Shown: positions 33,765-43,371, numbered from the stretch's first letter. The stretch: 64,000 nucleotides of DNA from Streptomyces sp. CB00455 (GCF_001905445.1 NZ_LIVQ01000001.1:1426001-1490000), one strand, 5' to 3'. Numbers and translations: made by a program. The notes: generated by a model not told the origin, from the sequence alone.

Positions 33765-36017
33765 CTACGCGCCGCGGCCCGTCGGCGGTCTGCGGCTGCC
33801 CGCCCGGTAGGGGAGCGGCCAGGGGGCGGCCGGCCCCTCGTACGCCTGGTCGGCGGCCGCGTGCAGGGTCCAGTGCGGGTCGAACAGGTGCGGGCGGCCC
33901 ACGGCGCACAGGTCCGCGCGCCCGGCCAGGAGCAGGGAGTTCACGTCGTCCCAGGAGGAGATGGCGCCGACGGCGATCACCGGGATCCCCAGGGCGTTGC
34001 GGATGCGGTCGGCGTAGGGCGTTTGGTACGAACGCCCGTACTCCGGGGTCTCGTCCGCGACGACCTGGCCCGTCGAGACGTCGATGGCGTCGGCGCCGCG
34101 CGCGGCGAAGGCCGCCGCGATCCGGACCGCCTCCTGCGGGGACGTACCGCCCGGGGCCCAGTCGGTGGCCGAGAGGCGGACCGTCATGGGCCGGTCCCCG
34201 GGCCAGACGGCGCGGACCGCGTCGAAGACCTCCAGCGGGAAGCGCAGGCGGTTCTCCAGGGAGCCGCCGTAGGCGTCGCTGCGGCGGTTGGTCAGCGGCG
34301 AGAGGAAACCGGAGAGCAGGTAGCCATGGGCGCAGTGCAGTTCCAGCAGGTCGAAGCCGCAGTCGGCGGCGCGGACCGCCGCGGCCGCGAAGTCGGAGCG
34401 CACCTTGGCCATGTCCGCCTCCGTGAGGGCGCGGGGGACGGCCGAGACGCCCGGCAGGTAGGGCAGTTCCGAGGCGGCCGTCAGCGGCCAGTTGCCGTCC
34501 GGGAGCGGTTCGTCCATCCCCTCCCACATCACGCGTGTGGACCCCTTGCGTCCCGAGTGGCCGAGCTGGACTCCGAGCGCGGTGCCGGGAGCGGAGGTGT
34601 GCACGAAGTCGGTGATCCGTTGCCAGGCAGCCGCCTGCTCGCGGGTGTACAGGCCGGTGCAGCCGGGGGTGATGCGGCCCTCGGCGCTGACGCAGACCAT
34701 CTCCGTCATCACCAGGCCGGCCCCGCCGAGGGCCCGGGCGCCCAGGTGCACGAGGTGGAAGTCCCCCGGCACGCCCTCCCGGGCCGAGTACACGTCCATC
34801 GGGGACACCACGACCCGGTTGCGCAGGGTCAGGCCGCGCAGGGTGAAGGGGGTGAACATGGGCGGGGTGTCCTCGTCCGGGCAGCCGAAGTCCCGTTCCA
34901 CCGCCCGCGCGAACCGTTCGTCGCGCAGCCTCAGGTTCTCGTGGGTGACCCGGCGGCTGCGCGTGAGCAGGTTGAAGGCGAACTGCCGGGCGGGCTGGCC
35001 GGCGTATCCGGCGACCTCCTCGAACCAGCGCATGCTGGCGGCGGCGGCCCGCTGGGTGCTGGCCACGGCGGGCCGGCGGGCCGCCTCGTAGGCGGCGAGG
35101 GCGCGGGGCACGCCGTCCTGCCCGGCCAGGGCCCCGGCCAGCGCGAGGGCGTCCTCCACCGCGAGTTTGGTGCCGGACCCGATGGAGAAGTGCGCGGTGT
35201 GCGCCGCGTCCCCGAGCAGGACCACGTTGCCGTGCGACCAGCGGGAGTTGACGACGGTGTGAAACCGGTTCCAGGCCGAGCGGTTGCCGTGGAGCGGCCG
35301 TCCCCGCAGGGCCTCGCTGAAGATCTTGGCGCAGCGGTCCGCGGACTCGGTCTCGTCGCAGAGGTCGAAGCCGGCCCTGCGCCACACCTCCTCCCGCATC
35401 TCCACGATCACGGTGGAGGCGTCGGCCGCGTACGGGTAGGCGTGCAGCTGCATCACACCGTGCCCGGTCTCCGCGATCTCGAAGCGGAAGGCGTCGAAGG
35501 CGAAGTCGGCGGCGAGCCAGATGTAGCGGCACCGGCCGCTCGTCACGGTCGGCCCGAAGTGCGCGGCGCCGGCCTGCCGGGTCGCGCTGTGCACGCCGTC
35601 CGCCGCGACCACCAGGTCGTGGGAGCCGGCGAGCGCGGCCGCGTCCACCGGCCCGGTGCGAAAGCGCAGCCGCACTCCCAGCCCGGCGCATCGCTCGTGC
35701 AGGATCTCCAGCAGCCGGCGGCGTCCGAGGGCGGCGAAACCGTGGCCTCCGGAGGTCAGGAGCCGGCCGCGGTGCACGATGTCCACGTCGTCCCAGCGCA
35801 CGAACTGCGAGCTCAGGGCGGCGTGGACGACGGTGTCCGCCTGCTCGATGCCGCCGAGGGTCTCGTCGGAGAGGACCACGCCGAAGCCGAAGGTCTCATC
35901 CGGCGCGCCCCGTTCCCAGACCTCGACGCCGTGGCCCTGGCGGGCCAGCAGGGCGGCGGCGTACAGCCCGCCCGGTCCGCCGCCGACGACGGCGACCCTG
36001 AGGGCGCCCGCTGACAT
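33765..36017 (-). CDS. bifunctional FAD monooxygenase/OYE reductase, anthraniloyl-CoA monooxygenase or salicyloyl-CoA 5-hydroxylase type
   Basis: A 750-residue fusion. Residues 1 to about 375 are a flavoprotein monooxygenase (VVGGGPGGLYAAALLA near the start; VLLGDAAHTAHFSIGSGTKL at about 285-304). Residues from about 385 on are an Old Yellow Enzyme barrel (TLRNRVVVSPMDVYSA, ELHCAHGYLLSGFLSPLTNR, YGGSLENRLRFPLE). This architecture is that of 2-aminobenzoyl-CoA monooxygenase/reductase, which hydroxylates and then reduces the ring of anthraniloyl-CoA, and of the related salicyloyl-CoA 5-hydroxylase. The neighbouring ligase and RidA favour the former. It lies 4 bp after the enoyl-CoA hydratase gene, with AAGGG before the ATG. 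Confidence 0.9.
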   Translation of the reverse strand: MSAGALRVAVVGGGPGGLYAAALLARQGHGVEVWERGAPDETFGFGVVLSDETLGGIEQADTVVHAALSSQFVRWDDVDIVHRGRLLTSGGHGFAALGRRRLLEILHERCAGLGVRLRFRTGPVDAAALAGSHDLVVAADGVHSATRQAGAAHFGPTVTSGRCRYIWLAADFAFDAFRFEIAETGHGVMQLHAYPYAADASTVIVEMREEVWRRAGFDLCDETESADRCAKIFSEALRGRPLHGNRSAWNRFHTVVNSRWSHGNVVLLGDAAHTAHFSIGSGTKLAVEDALALAGALAGQDGVPRALAAYEAARRPAVASTQRAAAASMRWFEEVAGYAGQPARQFAFNLLTRSRRVTHENLRLRDERFARAVERDFGCPDEDTPPMFTPFTLRGLTLRNRVVVSPMDVYSAREGVPGDFHLVHLGARALGGAGLVMTEMVCVSAEGRITPGCTGLYTREQAAAWQRITDFVHTSAPGTALGVQLGHSGRKGSTRVMWEGMDEPLPDGNWPLTAASELPYLPGVSAVPRALTEADMAKVRSDFAAAAVRAADCGFDLLELHCAHGYLLSGFLSPLTNRRSDAYGGSLENRLRFPLEVFDAVRAVWPGDRPMTVRLSATDWAPGGTSPQEAVRIAAAFAARGADAIDVSTGQVVADETPEYGRSYQTPYADRIRNALGIPVIAVGAISSWDDVNSLLLAGRADLCAVGRPHLFDPHWTLHAAADQAYEGPAAPWPLPYRAGSRRPPTGRGA

Positions 36018-36021
36018 GCGG

Positions 36022-36849
36022 CTACCTGCCCTTCCACCGGGGCTGGCGCTTCCCGGTGAAGGCCGCGTGGAACTCCGCGTAGTCCTGTCCGTTCATGAGC
36101 AGCGCCTGGGTGTTGGCGTCCAGCTCCACGGACGCGGCCAGCGGCATGTCCAGTTCGGCGGTGAGCAGCGCCTTGGTCTGGGCGTGGGCGAGGGCGGGTC
36201 CGGCGGCGAGGTGCGCGGCCAGTTCGGCGGCCCGCTGGTGCGCCTTGCCCTCCTCGGTGAGTTCGCTGAGCAGGCCGATCCGCTCTGCCTCCGGGGCGCG
36301 TACGGGCTCTCCGAGCATCAAGAGCCGGGTGGCGTGGCCGAGGCCGACGACGCGGGGCAGCAGGTAGGCGGCGCCCATGTCCCCGCCGGAGAGGCCGACG
36401 CGGGTGAAGAGGAAGGCGAAGCGGGCGGTGGGGTCGGCGATGCGGAAGTCGGCGGCGAGGGCGAGGACGGCTCCGGCGCCGGCGGCCACGCCGTGGACGG
36501 CGGCGATGACGGGGAAGGGGCATTCCCGGATGGCGCGGACCACCTGGCCCGTCATCCGGTTGAAGTCGAGGAGCTGGGCGGTGTCCATGGCGAGGGTGGC
36601 GCCGATGATCTCGTCCACATCCCCGCCGGAGCAGAAGCCGCGCCCCTCGCCGCCGAGGACGAGGGCGCGTACGGAGCGTTCGCGGGACAGTTCGGCGAGC
36701 AGGTCGCGCAGGTCGGCGTAGGCGCTGAAGGTGAGCGCGTTCAGCTTCTCGGGGCGGTCGAAGGTGACGGTGGCCACGCCGTCCTGCCGGGTCACCCGGA
36801 GGTGGCGCCACCGTTCGGTCGCTGCTGTGGAACCGGTGAAGGGGCTCAC
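36022..36849 (-). CDS. enoyl-CoA hydratase/isomerase family protein
   Basis: A crotonase-fold protein of about 275 residues. The oxyanion-hole segments are RGFCSGGDVDEI and HGVAAGAGAVLAL. The second catalytic Glu position of classical hydratases is occupied by GLSGGDMGAAYLL, the pattern of many aryl/alicyclic-CoA hydratases and hydrolases, so hydration or ring cleavage of a cyclic CoA ester is plausible. I chose GTG at 36849; TTG at 36858 is possible. No ribosome binding site is visible, and a leaderless start is possible. It is first gene of a two-gene operon with the bifunctional monooxygenase. Confidence 0.87.
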   Translation of the reverse strand: MSPFTGSTAATERWRHLRVTRQDGVATVTFDRPEKLNALTFSAYADLRDLLAELSRERSVRALVLGGEGRGFCSGGDVDEIIGATLAMDTAQLLDFNRMTGQVVRAIRECPFPVIAAVHGVAAGAGAVLALAADFRIADPTARFAFLFTRVGLSGGDMGAAYLLPRVVGLGHATRLLMLGEPVRAPEAERIGLLSELTEEGKAHQRAAELAAHLAAGPALAHAQTKALLTAELDMPLAASVELDANTQALLMNGQDYAEFHAAFTGKRQPRWKGR

Positions 36850-36872
36850 ACCGACCAAGCTATCACCGCCCC

Positions 36873-36886
36873 GTGACTGCCGTCAC
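36873..36886 (-). promoter_or_regulatory. inverted repeat GTGAC-TGCC-GTCAC upstream of enoyl-CoA hydratase
   Basis: A perfect 5-4-5 repeat. Thirteen of its 14 bases recur at 30034-30046 in the ligase/acyl-CoA dehydrogenase promoter. It lies 24 bp before the GTG start and is a candidate PaaX-type operator joining the two transcription units. Confidence 0.55.
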
Positions 36887-37060
36887 AGAAACGCGACAAG
36901 CGGCGGGGCGGGATGGCCGCCACGAGCGCCGGAAGCCCTCGTGGGGCCGGTGGCCGTGGCCCCGCGCGGCGGCGACGGGGGGTGCCCCACGCGGCGACGG
37001 TTCCACTTCGTATCGTTGAAAGCGGGATTTCTCTTGTCCCTGCACGCCCCCGGGGGAACC

Positions 37061-37549
37061 ATGCCGCGATCCCCGCCGGTACACCCCTGCCACGACCCCC
37101 GGAACGGACCGACTGCCGTGCCCGACGCTTCCGCCTGGCGGATCGCCCTGCCCCACTCGGCAGCCGCCGTGCCCATGGCCCGCGCCCTCGTCCGTACGGC
37201 CCTGGCCGAGCTCGACACCGCCCCCGACACCGCCCCCGACAGCGACACGGCGGAGCTGCTGACCGCGGAACTGGTCGCCAACGCCGTGGAACACACCCGC
37301 CCCGGCGCCCCGGTCGAGCTGGTCGTGGAGCTGCCGGCGAGCGGCTGCCGGGTGGAGGTCCACGACGGCGACCCGCGGCCGCCGGGAGACCTGGCGAGCC
37401 GCCTCGACGACACCCACCCCGACCCCTGGCAGGAGCACGGCCGCGGACTGCTGCTGGTCCGGACCCTGAGCTCGGGCTGCGGCCACCACCCCACCCCGCA
37501 CGGCAAGGCGGTGTGGTTCACCCTGGCGGGGCGGCCCGCCGTCGGCTGA
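37061..37549 (+). CDS. ATP-binding regulatory protein (HATPase_c_2, anti-sigma-factor-like)
   Basis: A 162-residue GHKL-fold protein. N-box ELVANAVEHTR, G1 box VHDGDPRPP and G2 box GRGLLLVRTLSSGCG are present. Streptomyces encodes dozens of such stand-alone kinase-like domains, related to RsbW/SpoIIAB anti-sigma factors; targets are mostly unknown. The ATG at 37061 follows GGGGGAA; a GTG at 37119 would give a shorter form. No sigma factor or antagonist gene is adjacent. Confidence 0.8.
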   Translation: MPRSPPVHPCHDPRNGPTAVPDASAWRIALPHSAAAVPMARALVRTALAELDTAPDTAPDSDTAELLTAELVANAVEHTRPGAPVELVVELPASGCRVEVHDGDPRPPGDLASRLDDTHPDPWQEHGRGLLLVRTLSSGCGHHPTPHGKAVWFTLAGRPAVG

Positions 37550-37618
37550 GGCCGTACGCCGGTACGGCCAGGTGCGGTGCCGGTGACCTTGCGGCTCGGC
37601 GCGGGCGGGGCCCGGCGC

Positions 37619-38638
37619 CTAGGCGCGGGCGGGGTCCGGCGCGCCGAGGGTGGCGACCAGGACGGCCTTGATCGTGTGCAGCCGGTTCTCGGCCTCGTCG
37701 AAGACGACGGAGTGCGCCGATTCGAACACCTCGTCCGTCACCTCCAGCGACTCCAGCCCGTGCCGCTCGTGGACCTCCCGCGCGACCGCGGTGCCGAGGT
37801 CGTGGAAGGCCGGCAGGCAGTGCATGAACTTCACGTCCGGGTTCCCGGTGGCCCGCAGCACGTCCATGGTCACCGCGTACGGGGACAGGGCCGCGATCCG
37901 CTCGTCCCAGACCTCCTTGGGCTCGCCCATCGACACCCAGATGTCGGTCACGACGAAATCGGCCTGCGCCACGCCCTCGGCGATCTCCTCGGTCAGCGTG
38001 ATCCGGGCGCCGCTGCGCCCGGCGAGGTCGCGCGCCGCCGCCACCACCGGCTCGGCCGGCCAGTAGGCCCGGGGCGCCACGATCCGTACGTCCATGCCCA
38101 GCAGCGCGCCGGTCACGAGGTAGGAGTTGCCCATGTTGAAGCGGGCGTCGCCGAAGTAGGCGAAGGCGATCCGCTCCAGCGGCTCGGCGCTGTGCTCGGT
38201 CATGGTGAGGACGTCGGCAAGCATCTGGGTCGGGTGCCAGTCGTCGGTGAGGCCGTTGAAGACGGGCACACCGGCGTGCGCGGCGAGCTCCTCGACGGTT
38301 TCCTGGCTGTTGCCCCGGTACTCGATCCCGTCGAACATCCGGCCCAGCACCCGGGCGGTGTCCTTGACCGACTCCTTGTGCCCCATCTGGGAGCCCGAGG
38401 GGTCGAGGTAGGTGGTGCGGGCCCCCTGGTCGGCGGCGGCGACCTCGAAGGCGCACCGGGTGCGGGTCGAGGTCTTCTCGAAGATCAGCGCGATGTTGCG
38501 GCCCTGGAGCCGCGGCCGCTCCGTCCCGGCCTTCTTGGCCGCCTTCAGTTCGGCGGCGAGCTCGATCAGGCCGCGGAACTCGGCGGCGGTGAAGTCGAGC
38601 TCCTTGAGAAAACTGCGGCCGGCGAGGTCGGTGGCCAT
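37619..38638 (-). CDS. argF: ornithine carbamoyltransferase
   Basis: A 339-residue cytosolic transcarbamylase. Carbamoyl-phosphate motif STRTR (57-61), ornithine loop HPTQ in [11 protein letters not shown], and the catalytic Cys in [10 protein letters not shown]. It interconverts ornithine plus carbamoyl phosphate with citrulline. Lying just downstream of arginine deiminase, it probably runs in the catabolic direction of the arginine deiminase pathway (arcB role) rather than in arginine synthesis. It has its own promoter in the 101-bp gap after arcA. A carbamate kinase gene is not in the window. Confidence 0.93.
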   Translation of the reverse strand: MATDLAGRSFLKELDFTAAEFRGLIELAAELKAAKKAGTERPRLQGRNIALIFEKTSTRTRCAFEVAAADQGARTTYLDPSGSQMGHKESVKDTARVLGRMFDGIEYRGNSQETVEELAAHAGVPVFNGLTDDWHPTQMLADVLTMTEHSAEPLERIAFAYFGDARFNMGNSYLVTGALLGMDVRIVAPRAYWPAEPVVAAARDLAGRSGARITLTEEIAEGVAQADFVVTDIWVSMGEPKEVWDERIAALSPYAVTMDVLRATGNPDVKFMHCLPAFHDLGTAVAREVHERHGLESLEVTDEVFESAHSVVFDEAENRLHTIKAVLVATLGAPDPARA

Positions 38639-38678
38639 GGCGTCGCTCCAGCGTCACGGTGACAGGGGAAGCTGGAAG

Positions 38679-38707
38679 TATATACGAGCTACTGTATTGA
38701 TATACAA
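38679..38707 (-). promoter_or_regulatory. promoter of ornithine carbamoyltransferase gene with inverted repeat
   Basis: On the minus strand, TTGTAT (38707-38702), a 17-bp spacer and TATATA (38684-38679). The inverted repeat TGTAT-TGAT-ATACA (38693-38706, plus strand) covers the -35 and part of the spacer. This is one of the most AT-rich spots in the window and is likely a regulated promoter. Confidence 0.65.
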
Positions 38708-38739
38708 AGGTGTGTTCGAGGTGGCGGACCGCGGCGGGC

Positions 38740-39969
38740 TCAGGCCACCGCATCCCGCTCGACCGGACAGCTCATGCAGCGCGGACCGCCCCGGCCCCGC
38801 CCCAGCTCGCTGCCGGGGATCTCGATCACCTCGATGCCCTCCTTGCGCAGGTGGGTGTTGGTCGTCACGTTCCGCTCGTAGGCCACCACCACCCCCGGCT
38901 CCACGGCCAGCACGTTGCAGCCGTCGTCCCACTGCTCGCGCTCCGCCGAGTGCACGTCCTGCGTCGCGGTCAGCACCCGGATCGCGTCCAGCCCCAGCGC
39001 CGCCGCGATGGCCCGGTGCATGTGCTCCGGCGCGTGGTCGCTCACCCTCAGCTCGCCCGGTCCGTCGCCCGGTTCGATCGTGTAGGAGCGCAGCATGCCC
39101 AGGCCCGCGTACTGGGTGAACGTATCTCCGTCCACCATCGTCATCACCGTGTCCAGGTGCATGAAGGCCCGTCGCTTCGGCATGTCCAGCGCCACGATGG
39201 CGGTCGCCGAGCCGGCGGCGAACAGGCCCCGCGCCAGCATCTCCACCGCCTGCGGGGTGGTCCGCTCGCTCATGCCGATGAGCACCGCGCCGTTCCCGAT
39301 GACCAGGACGTCACCGCCCTCGATGGTCGAGGGGTAGTCGACCTGGCCCTGCGACCAGTAGTGGAACGCACCGGACGAGGTGAACAGCGGATGGTGCCGG
39401 TAGATCGCCTCGAAGTGCACCGTCTCGCGCTGCCGGGCCGGCCAGCGCATCGCGTTGACGGACACCCCGTCGTAGATCCAGGCCGAAGTGTCGCGGGTGA
39501 ACAGGTGGTTGGGCAGCGGCCCCAGCAGGAAGCCGTCCAGCTCCAGTGCGTGGAAACGCACCGAGAGCGGCTCGGCGTGCCGTTCCAGGAACTCCCGCTT
39601 GGTCATCCCGCCGACCAGCGCCTCGGCCAGCGCGGCCGAACCCAGCCCGTCGAAGGCCGACCGCAGGTGGTCGGTCGCGAGCGGCCCGTACTCCTTCTCG
39701 TCGAACACCCGGTCCAGTACGAGGTGCCTGGCCTCCGGAATGTCGAGGACCTCACGCAGCAGGTCGCCGAAGAGGTGGACCTCCACACCCCGGTCGCGCA
39801 GGACGTCCGCGAAGCCGTCGTGCTCCTGGCGGGCCCGTCGCACCCACAGCACGTCGTCGAAGAGGAGCGCGTCCTTGTTGCTCGGCGTGAGCCGCTTCAG
39901 CTCCAGGTCGGGCCGGTGGAGGATGACGCGGCGAAGCCGCCCGGTCTCGGAGTCGACGTGGAATCCCAT
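38740..39969 (-). CDS. arcA: arginine deiminase
   Basis: A 409-residue guanidine-modifying enzyme hydrolysing arginine to citrulline and ammonia. Visible motifs: [13 protein letters not shown], the Asp/Glu site [10 protein letters not shown], the catalytic His in [12 protein letters not shown], and the nucleophile Cys401 in [13 protein letters not shown] at the C-terminus. I chose the ATG at 39969; GTG at 39978 is possible, and neither has a clear ribosome binding site. It precedes the ornithine carbamoyltransferase gene on the same strand. The pathway yields ATP and ammonia under low oxygen or acid stress. Confidence 0.94.
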   Translation of the reverse strand: MGFHVDSETGRLRRVILHRPDLELKRLTPSNKDALLFDDVLWVRRARQEHDGFADVLRDRGVEVHLFGDLLREVLDIPEARHLVLDRVFDEKEYGPLATDHLRSAFDGLGSAALAEALVGGMTKREFLERHAEPLSVRFHALELDGFLLGPLPNHLFTRDTSAWIYDGVSVNAMRWPARQRETVHFEAIYRHHPLFTSSGAFHYWSQGQVDYPSTIEGGDVLVIGNGAVLIGMSERTTPQAVEMLARGLFAAGSATAIVALDMPKRRAFMHLDTVMTMVDGDTFTQYAGLGMLRSYTIEPGDGPGELRVSDHAPEHMHRAIAAALGLDAIRVLTATQDVHSAEREQWDDGCNVLAVEPGVVVAYERNVTTNTHLRKEGIEVIEIPGSELGRGRGGPRCMSCPVERDAVA

Positions 39970-40015
39970 GCCGTACACGTTCGCAGACCGGGCGGCTTTT
40001 TGACGTGGCGTCTGC

Positions 40016-40528
40016 TCAGCGGGGCACACCGAGGCCGAGAAGCGCCGTCGGGGCGCCGACGAGCTCGGGGGCGGTCAGGCCCAGCTTCGGGACGGTCAGG
40101 TTCGGCAGACCGAAGTTGGATCCGTCGGGCATCGTCAGCGGGGCGCCGACGACCGCCCCGGGGGTGCGGGCGCGCATCGTGGTGGCGGGCGCGTCCACGG
40201 ATCCCTCGCCGTCCGTCTCCGGGCGGCCCAGCAGGTTCGGCACCGGGGAGGTGACGAGGGTGTCACCGAGCTCGGTGCCGACCGGGATCGCCGGGAGCAG
40301 GGGAGCCGGGAGCAGGTCCCCCGTGTGGTGACGGGGCACCTCGGGCGCTCCGACGACCGGCACCGGCACTCCGGTGGCCACGCGCGGGGCCGGCACGCCC
40401 AGCGTGGTCTCCACCGCCTCCAGGGGAACGCCGACCGGCACCGAGTCGGCCAGCGCCGGGGTGGCCGCGCCGGCCGCCGCCATACAGGTCATGAGCGCCG
40501 CAATGCTTCCGCGCGCGGTCGTCTTCAT
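40016..40528 (-). CDS. small secreted protein of unknown function
   Basis: A 170-residue protein with a clear Sec signal ([20 protein letters not shown], cleavage likely after ATPALA). The mature part is rich in Val, Pro, Leu and Gly (for example [40 protein letters not shown]) with quasi-repeats and no Cys. No known family is recognised. It resembles Streptomyces cell-wall-associated or surface-active small proteins in composition only. AAGGACGG lies upstream of the ATG. It ends 46 bp before arcA on the same strand and may be co-transcribed with it. Confidence 0.7.
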   Translation of the reverse strand: MKTTARGSIAALMTCMAAAGAATPALADSVPVGVPLEAVETTLGVPAPRVATGVPVPVVGAPEVPRHHTGDLLPAPLLPAIPVGTELGDTLVTSPVPNLLGRPETDGEGSVDAPATTMRARTPGAVVGAPLTMPDGSNFGLPNLTVPKLGLTAPELVGAPTALLGLGVPR

Positions 40529-40680
40529 AGGTGATGTTCCGTCCTTCCAGGGTCGCGGACGTTCCGCTGCTCTGGATGAACGATCCCGCCGGTGGTTTTC
40601 CCGGAGTTCTCCGCCAAAGTTCCCCCATACGACCTAATTCGCGGCCGTACGGGGGTCCCTGCTTTACGCGGCGGGCGCCG

Positions 40681-43371
40681 TCACAGGCGGGGGTCGACCG
40701 GCTCCGACTCCAGGGCGAGCACCGCGAACACGGCCTCGTGGACCCGCCACAGCGGCTCGCCCGCCGCCAGCCGGTCCAGCGCCTCCAGCCCGAGCGCGTA
40801 CTCGCGCAGGGCGAGCGAGCGCTTGTGCCCGAGGTGCCGCTCCCGCAGCCGCTCCAGGTGGCCGGGGCGCGTGTACTGCGGCCCGTAGACGAGGCGCAGG
40901 TACTCGCGCCCGCGCACCTTCACACCGGGCTGGACCAGCCGGCCCTTGCCGTCCCGGGCGTAGGCCTGGAGCGGCTTGACGACCATGCCCTCGCCGCCGG
41001 CCTCCGTCAGCTCCAGCCACCAGTCGGTGGCCGCCCGTACGGACTCCTCGTCCGCGGTGTCCACGAGGATCCGGCCGGTGCGGCGCAGCAGCCCGGCGCC
41101 CGCGGCCCCGTCGGCGGCGACCAGCCGGTCAAGCCAGAACAGCTGCTCGTCGTGCGGCACCGCGGCCAGCGACCGCCCGGCCGTCGCCAGCAGCTGGAAG
41201 GGGGCGAACCGTACGCCGTCCAGGCCGTCGGTGGTCCAGCAGTAGCGGCGGTAGGCGTCGGTGAACGCCGCCGCGTCGGCGGCCCGCCCGCGCTGGCGCT
41301 CCAGCAGGGCGCCGGTGTCGGTGCCCCGGGCGGCGGCCGCCTCCAGGGCGGCGAGCGCGTCGGGGAACACGGCGCCGGCGGCGGCGCCCACGGCGGCGTA
41401 CTGGTTGTGCAGCAGGCCGGCGGACTTCAGGGACCAGGGCAGCAGCTCCCCGTCGAGCAGCAGCCAGTCGCTCTCGGCGCAGGGGCCGTCGGAGCCGGTC
41501 AGCTCCTCCCAGAGGCCGGCGTCGGTGATCGCCGAACGGAGCCGGGCGAGGAACGCCTCGGTGACCTCGGGGTCCTTGAAGAAGGGCCGCCCGGTGCGGG
41601 TGTAGACGGAGCCGGTCGGCCCTTCCCCGCCGCCTTCGGCGTGGGAGGCGCCCCCGACGCCGAACCGCTCGCGCGCCGCGCCGGCGTCCCGGCAGACCAG
41701 GACGGTGGCGCGGGAGCCCATGTGCTTCTCCTCGCACACCACCTGGGCGATGCCGTCCCTGCGGTACTGGGCGAAGGCTTCGGCCGGGTGCTCCAGATAG
41801 CCCTCCTCGCCGGAGGTGGCCGTGGGGGCCATGGTCGGGGGCAGGTAGGGGACCAGCCGGGGGTCGACCGCGAAACGGCTCATGACCTCCAGGGCGGCCG
41901 CGGCGTTCTCCTCGCGCACGGTGATGTTGCCCAGGTGCCGGGTCTCCACGATCCGGCGTCCGTGGACGTCGGCCAGGTCGAGGGGACGTCCGTCGTGGCC
42001 GCCGGGCGCCTCGGAGGCAAGCGGCCGCAGCGGCTCGTACCAGACCTTCTCGGCCGGTACGTCGACCAGTTCGCGCTCCGGCCAGCGCAGGGCGGTCATC
42101 TTGCCGCCGAAGACCGCTCCGGTGTCGAGGCAGAGAGTGTTGTTGATCCAGGTGGCGTCCGGGACCGGGGTGTGGCCGTAGACGACGGCGGTCCTGCCCC
42201 GGTATTCCTCCGCCCACGGGTAGCGCACGGGCAGCCCGAACTCGTCCGTCTCCCCGGTGGTCTCCCCGTACAGGGCGTGCGAACGGACCCGGCCGGAGGT
42301 GCGACCGTGGTACTTCTCGGGCAGCCCGGCGTGGCAGACCACGAGCCTGCCGCCGTCGAGTACGTAGTGGCTGACCAGGCCGGTGATGAACTCCCGCACC
42401 TCGTGCACGAACTCCTCGGATTCGCCCGCCAGCTGCTCGATGGTCTCGGCGAGGCCGTGGGTCCGCCGGACCTCGGAGCCCTTGAGGTGGCGGCCGAGCT
42501 TGTTCTCGTGGTTGCCGGGCACGCACAGGGCGTTGCCGGACTTGACCATGCCCATGACGCGGCGCAGGACGCCGGGGCTGTCGGGGCCGCGGTCGACGAG
42601 GTCGCCGACGAAGACGGCGGTGCGGCCGCCGGGGTGGACGCCGTCCTCGTAGCCGAGCGTGGCGAGCAGGGTCTCCAGTTCGGAGGAGCAGCCGTGGACG
42701 TCGCCGATGATGTCGAAGGGGCCGGTGAGGTGGGTGAGGTCGTTGTAGCGCTTCTCCAGGACGACCTCGGCCTGCTCGGCCTCCTCGGCGGTGCGCAGCA
42801 CGTGCACCTTGCGGAAGCCCTCGCGCTCCAGCCCGCGCAGCGAGCGCCGCAGGTCGCGGCGGTGGCGCTGGATGACGGCGCGGGGCAGGCCGGCCCGTTC
42901 GGGGCGGGCGGCGTTGCGCTCGGCGCAGAGCGCCTCGGGCATGTCCAGGACGATGGCGATCGGCAGGACGTCGTGGCGGCGGGCGAGCCGGATAAGTTCC
43001 CTGCGGGCTTCGGCCTGGACGCTGGTGGCGTCGACGACGGTGAGGCGGCCGGCGGCGAGGCGCTTGCCCGCGATGTGGTGCAGGACCTCGAAGGCGTCCT
43101 TGCTGGCGCCCTGGTCGTTCTCGTCGTCGCTGACCAGCCCGCGGCAGTAGTCGGAGGAGAGCACCTCGGTGGGCTTGAAGTGCTTGCGGGCGAAGGTGGA
43201 CTTGCCCGATCCGGTGGCCCCGATCAGGACGACGAGGGACAGGTCGGTGACGGGAAGCACGCGGGGGTGGTGGGTGTCGGTGGTCGCGGTGTCGGTGGTC
43301 GCGGTGGTGTCGGTGGTCGCGGTGTCGGTGGCATCGCTGGCATCGCTGGCATCGCTGGCATCGCTGGTCAT
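40681..43371 (-). CDS. pnkp: polynucleotide kinase-phosphatase (Pnkp) of the bacterial Pnkp/Hen1 RNA repair system
   Basis: An 896-residue three-domain RNA end-healing enzyme. The kinase P-loop GATGSGKST is at 51-59; the metallophosphatase carries GDVHGC (223-228), GDLVDRG and GNHE; the C-terminal ligase-like adenylyltransferase has the nucleotidyl lysine Lys549 in EKHMGSRA. The enzyme phosphorylates 5' ends, removes 3' and 2',3'-cyclic phosphates, and with Hen1 seals cleaved RNA. The first 35 residues are an Asp/Thr/Ala/Ser low-complexity tract encoded by minisatellites. The ATG overlaps the hen1 stop (ATGA), implying stoichiometric synthesis. Confidence 0.95.
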   Translation of the reverse strand: MTSDASDASDASDATDTATTDTTATTDTATTDTHHPRVLPVTDLSLVVLIGATGSGKSTFARKHFKPTEVLSSDYCRGLVSDDENDQGASKDAFEVLHHIAGKRLAAGRLTVVDATSVQAEARRELIRLARRHDVLPIAIVLDMPEALCAERNAARPERAGLPRAVIQRHRRDLRRSLRGLEREGFRKVHVLRTAEEAEQAEVVLEKRYNDLTHLTGPFDIIGDVHGCSSELETLLATLGYEDGVHPGGRTAVFVGDLVDRGPDSPGVLRRVMGMVKSGNALCVPGNHENKLGRHLKGSEVRRTHGLAETIEQLAGESEEFVHEVREFITGLVSHYVLDGGRLVVCHAGLPEKYHGRTSGRVRSHALYGETTGETDEFGLPVRYPWAEEYRGRTAVVYGHTPVPDATWINNTLCLDTGAVFGGKMTALRWPERELVDVPAEKVWYEPLRPLASEAPGGHDGRPLDLADVHGRRIVETRHLGNITVREENAAAALEVMSRFAVDPRLVPYLPPTMAPTATSGEEGYLEHPAEAFAQYRRDGIAQVVCEEKHMGSRATVLVCRDAGAARERFGVGGASHAEGGGEGPTGSVYTRTGRPFFKDPEVTEAFLARLRSAITDAGLWEELTGSDGPCAESDWLLLDGELLPWSLKSAGLLHNQYAAVGAAAGAVFPDALAALEAAAARGTDTGALLERQRGRAADAAAFTDAYRRYCWTTDGLDGVRFAPFQLLATAGRSLAAVPHDEQLFWLDRLVAADGAAGAGLLRRTGRILVDTADEESVRAATDWWLELTEAGGEGMVVKPLQAYARDGKGRLVQPGVKVRGREYLRLVYGPQYTRPGHLERLRERHLGHKRSLALREYALGLEALDRLAAGEPLWRVHEAVFAVLALESEPVDPRL
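43274..43366. repeat. in-frame minisatellites at the pnkp N-terminus
   Basis: Four perfect 9-bp units (43331-43366) and three 15-bp units (43274-43288, 43289-43303, 43307-43321) sit directly after the start codon. All are multiples of three and encode the Asp/Ser/Ala/Thr-rich N-terminus. Confidence 0.85.
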
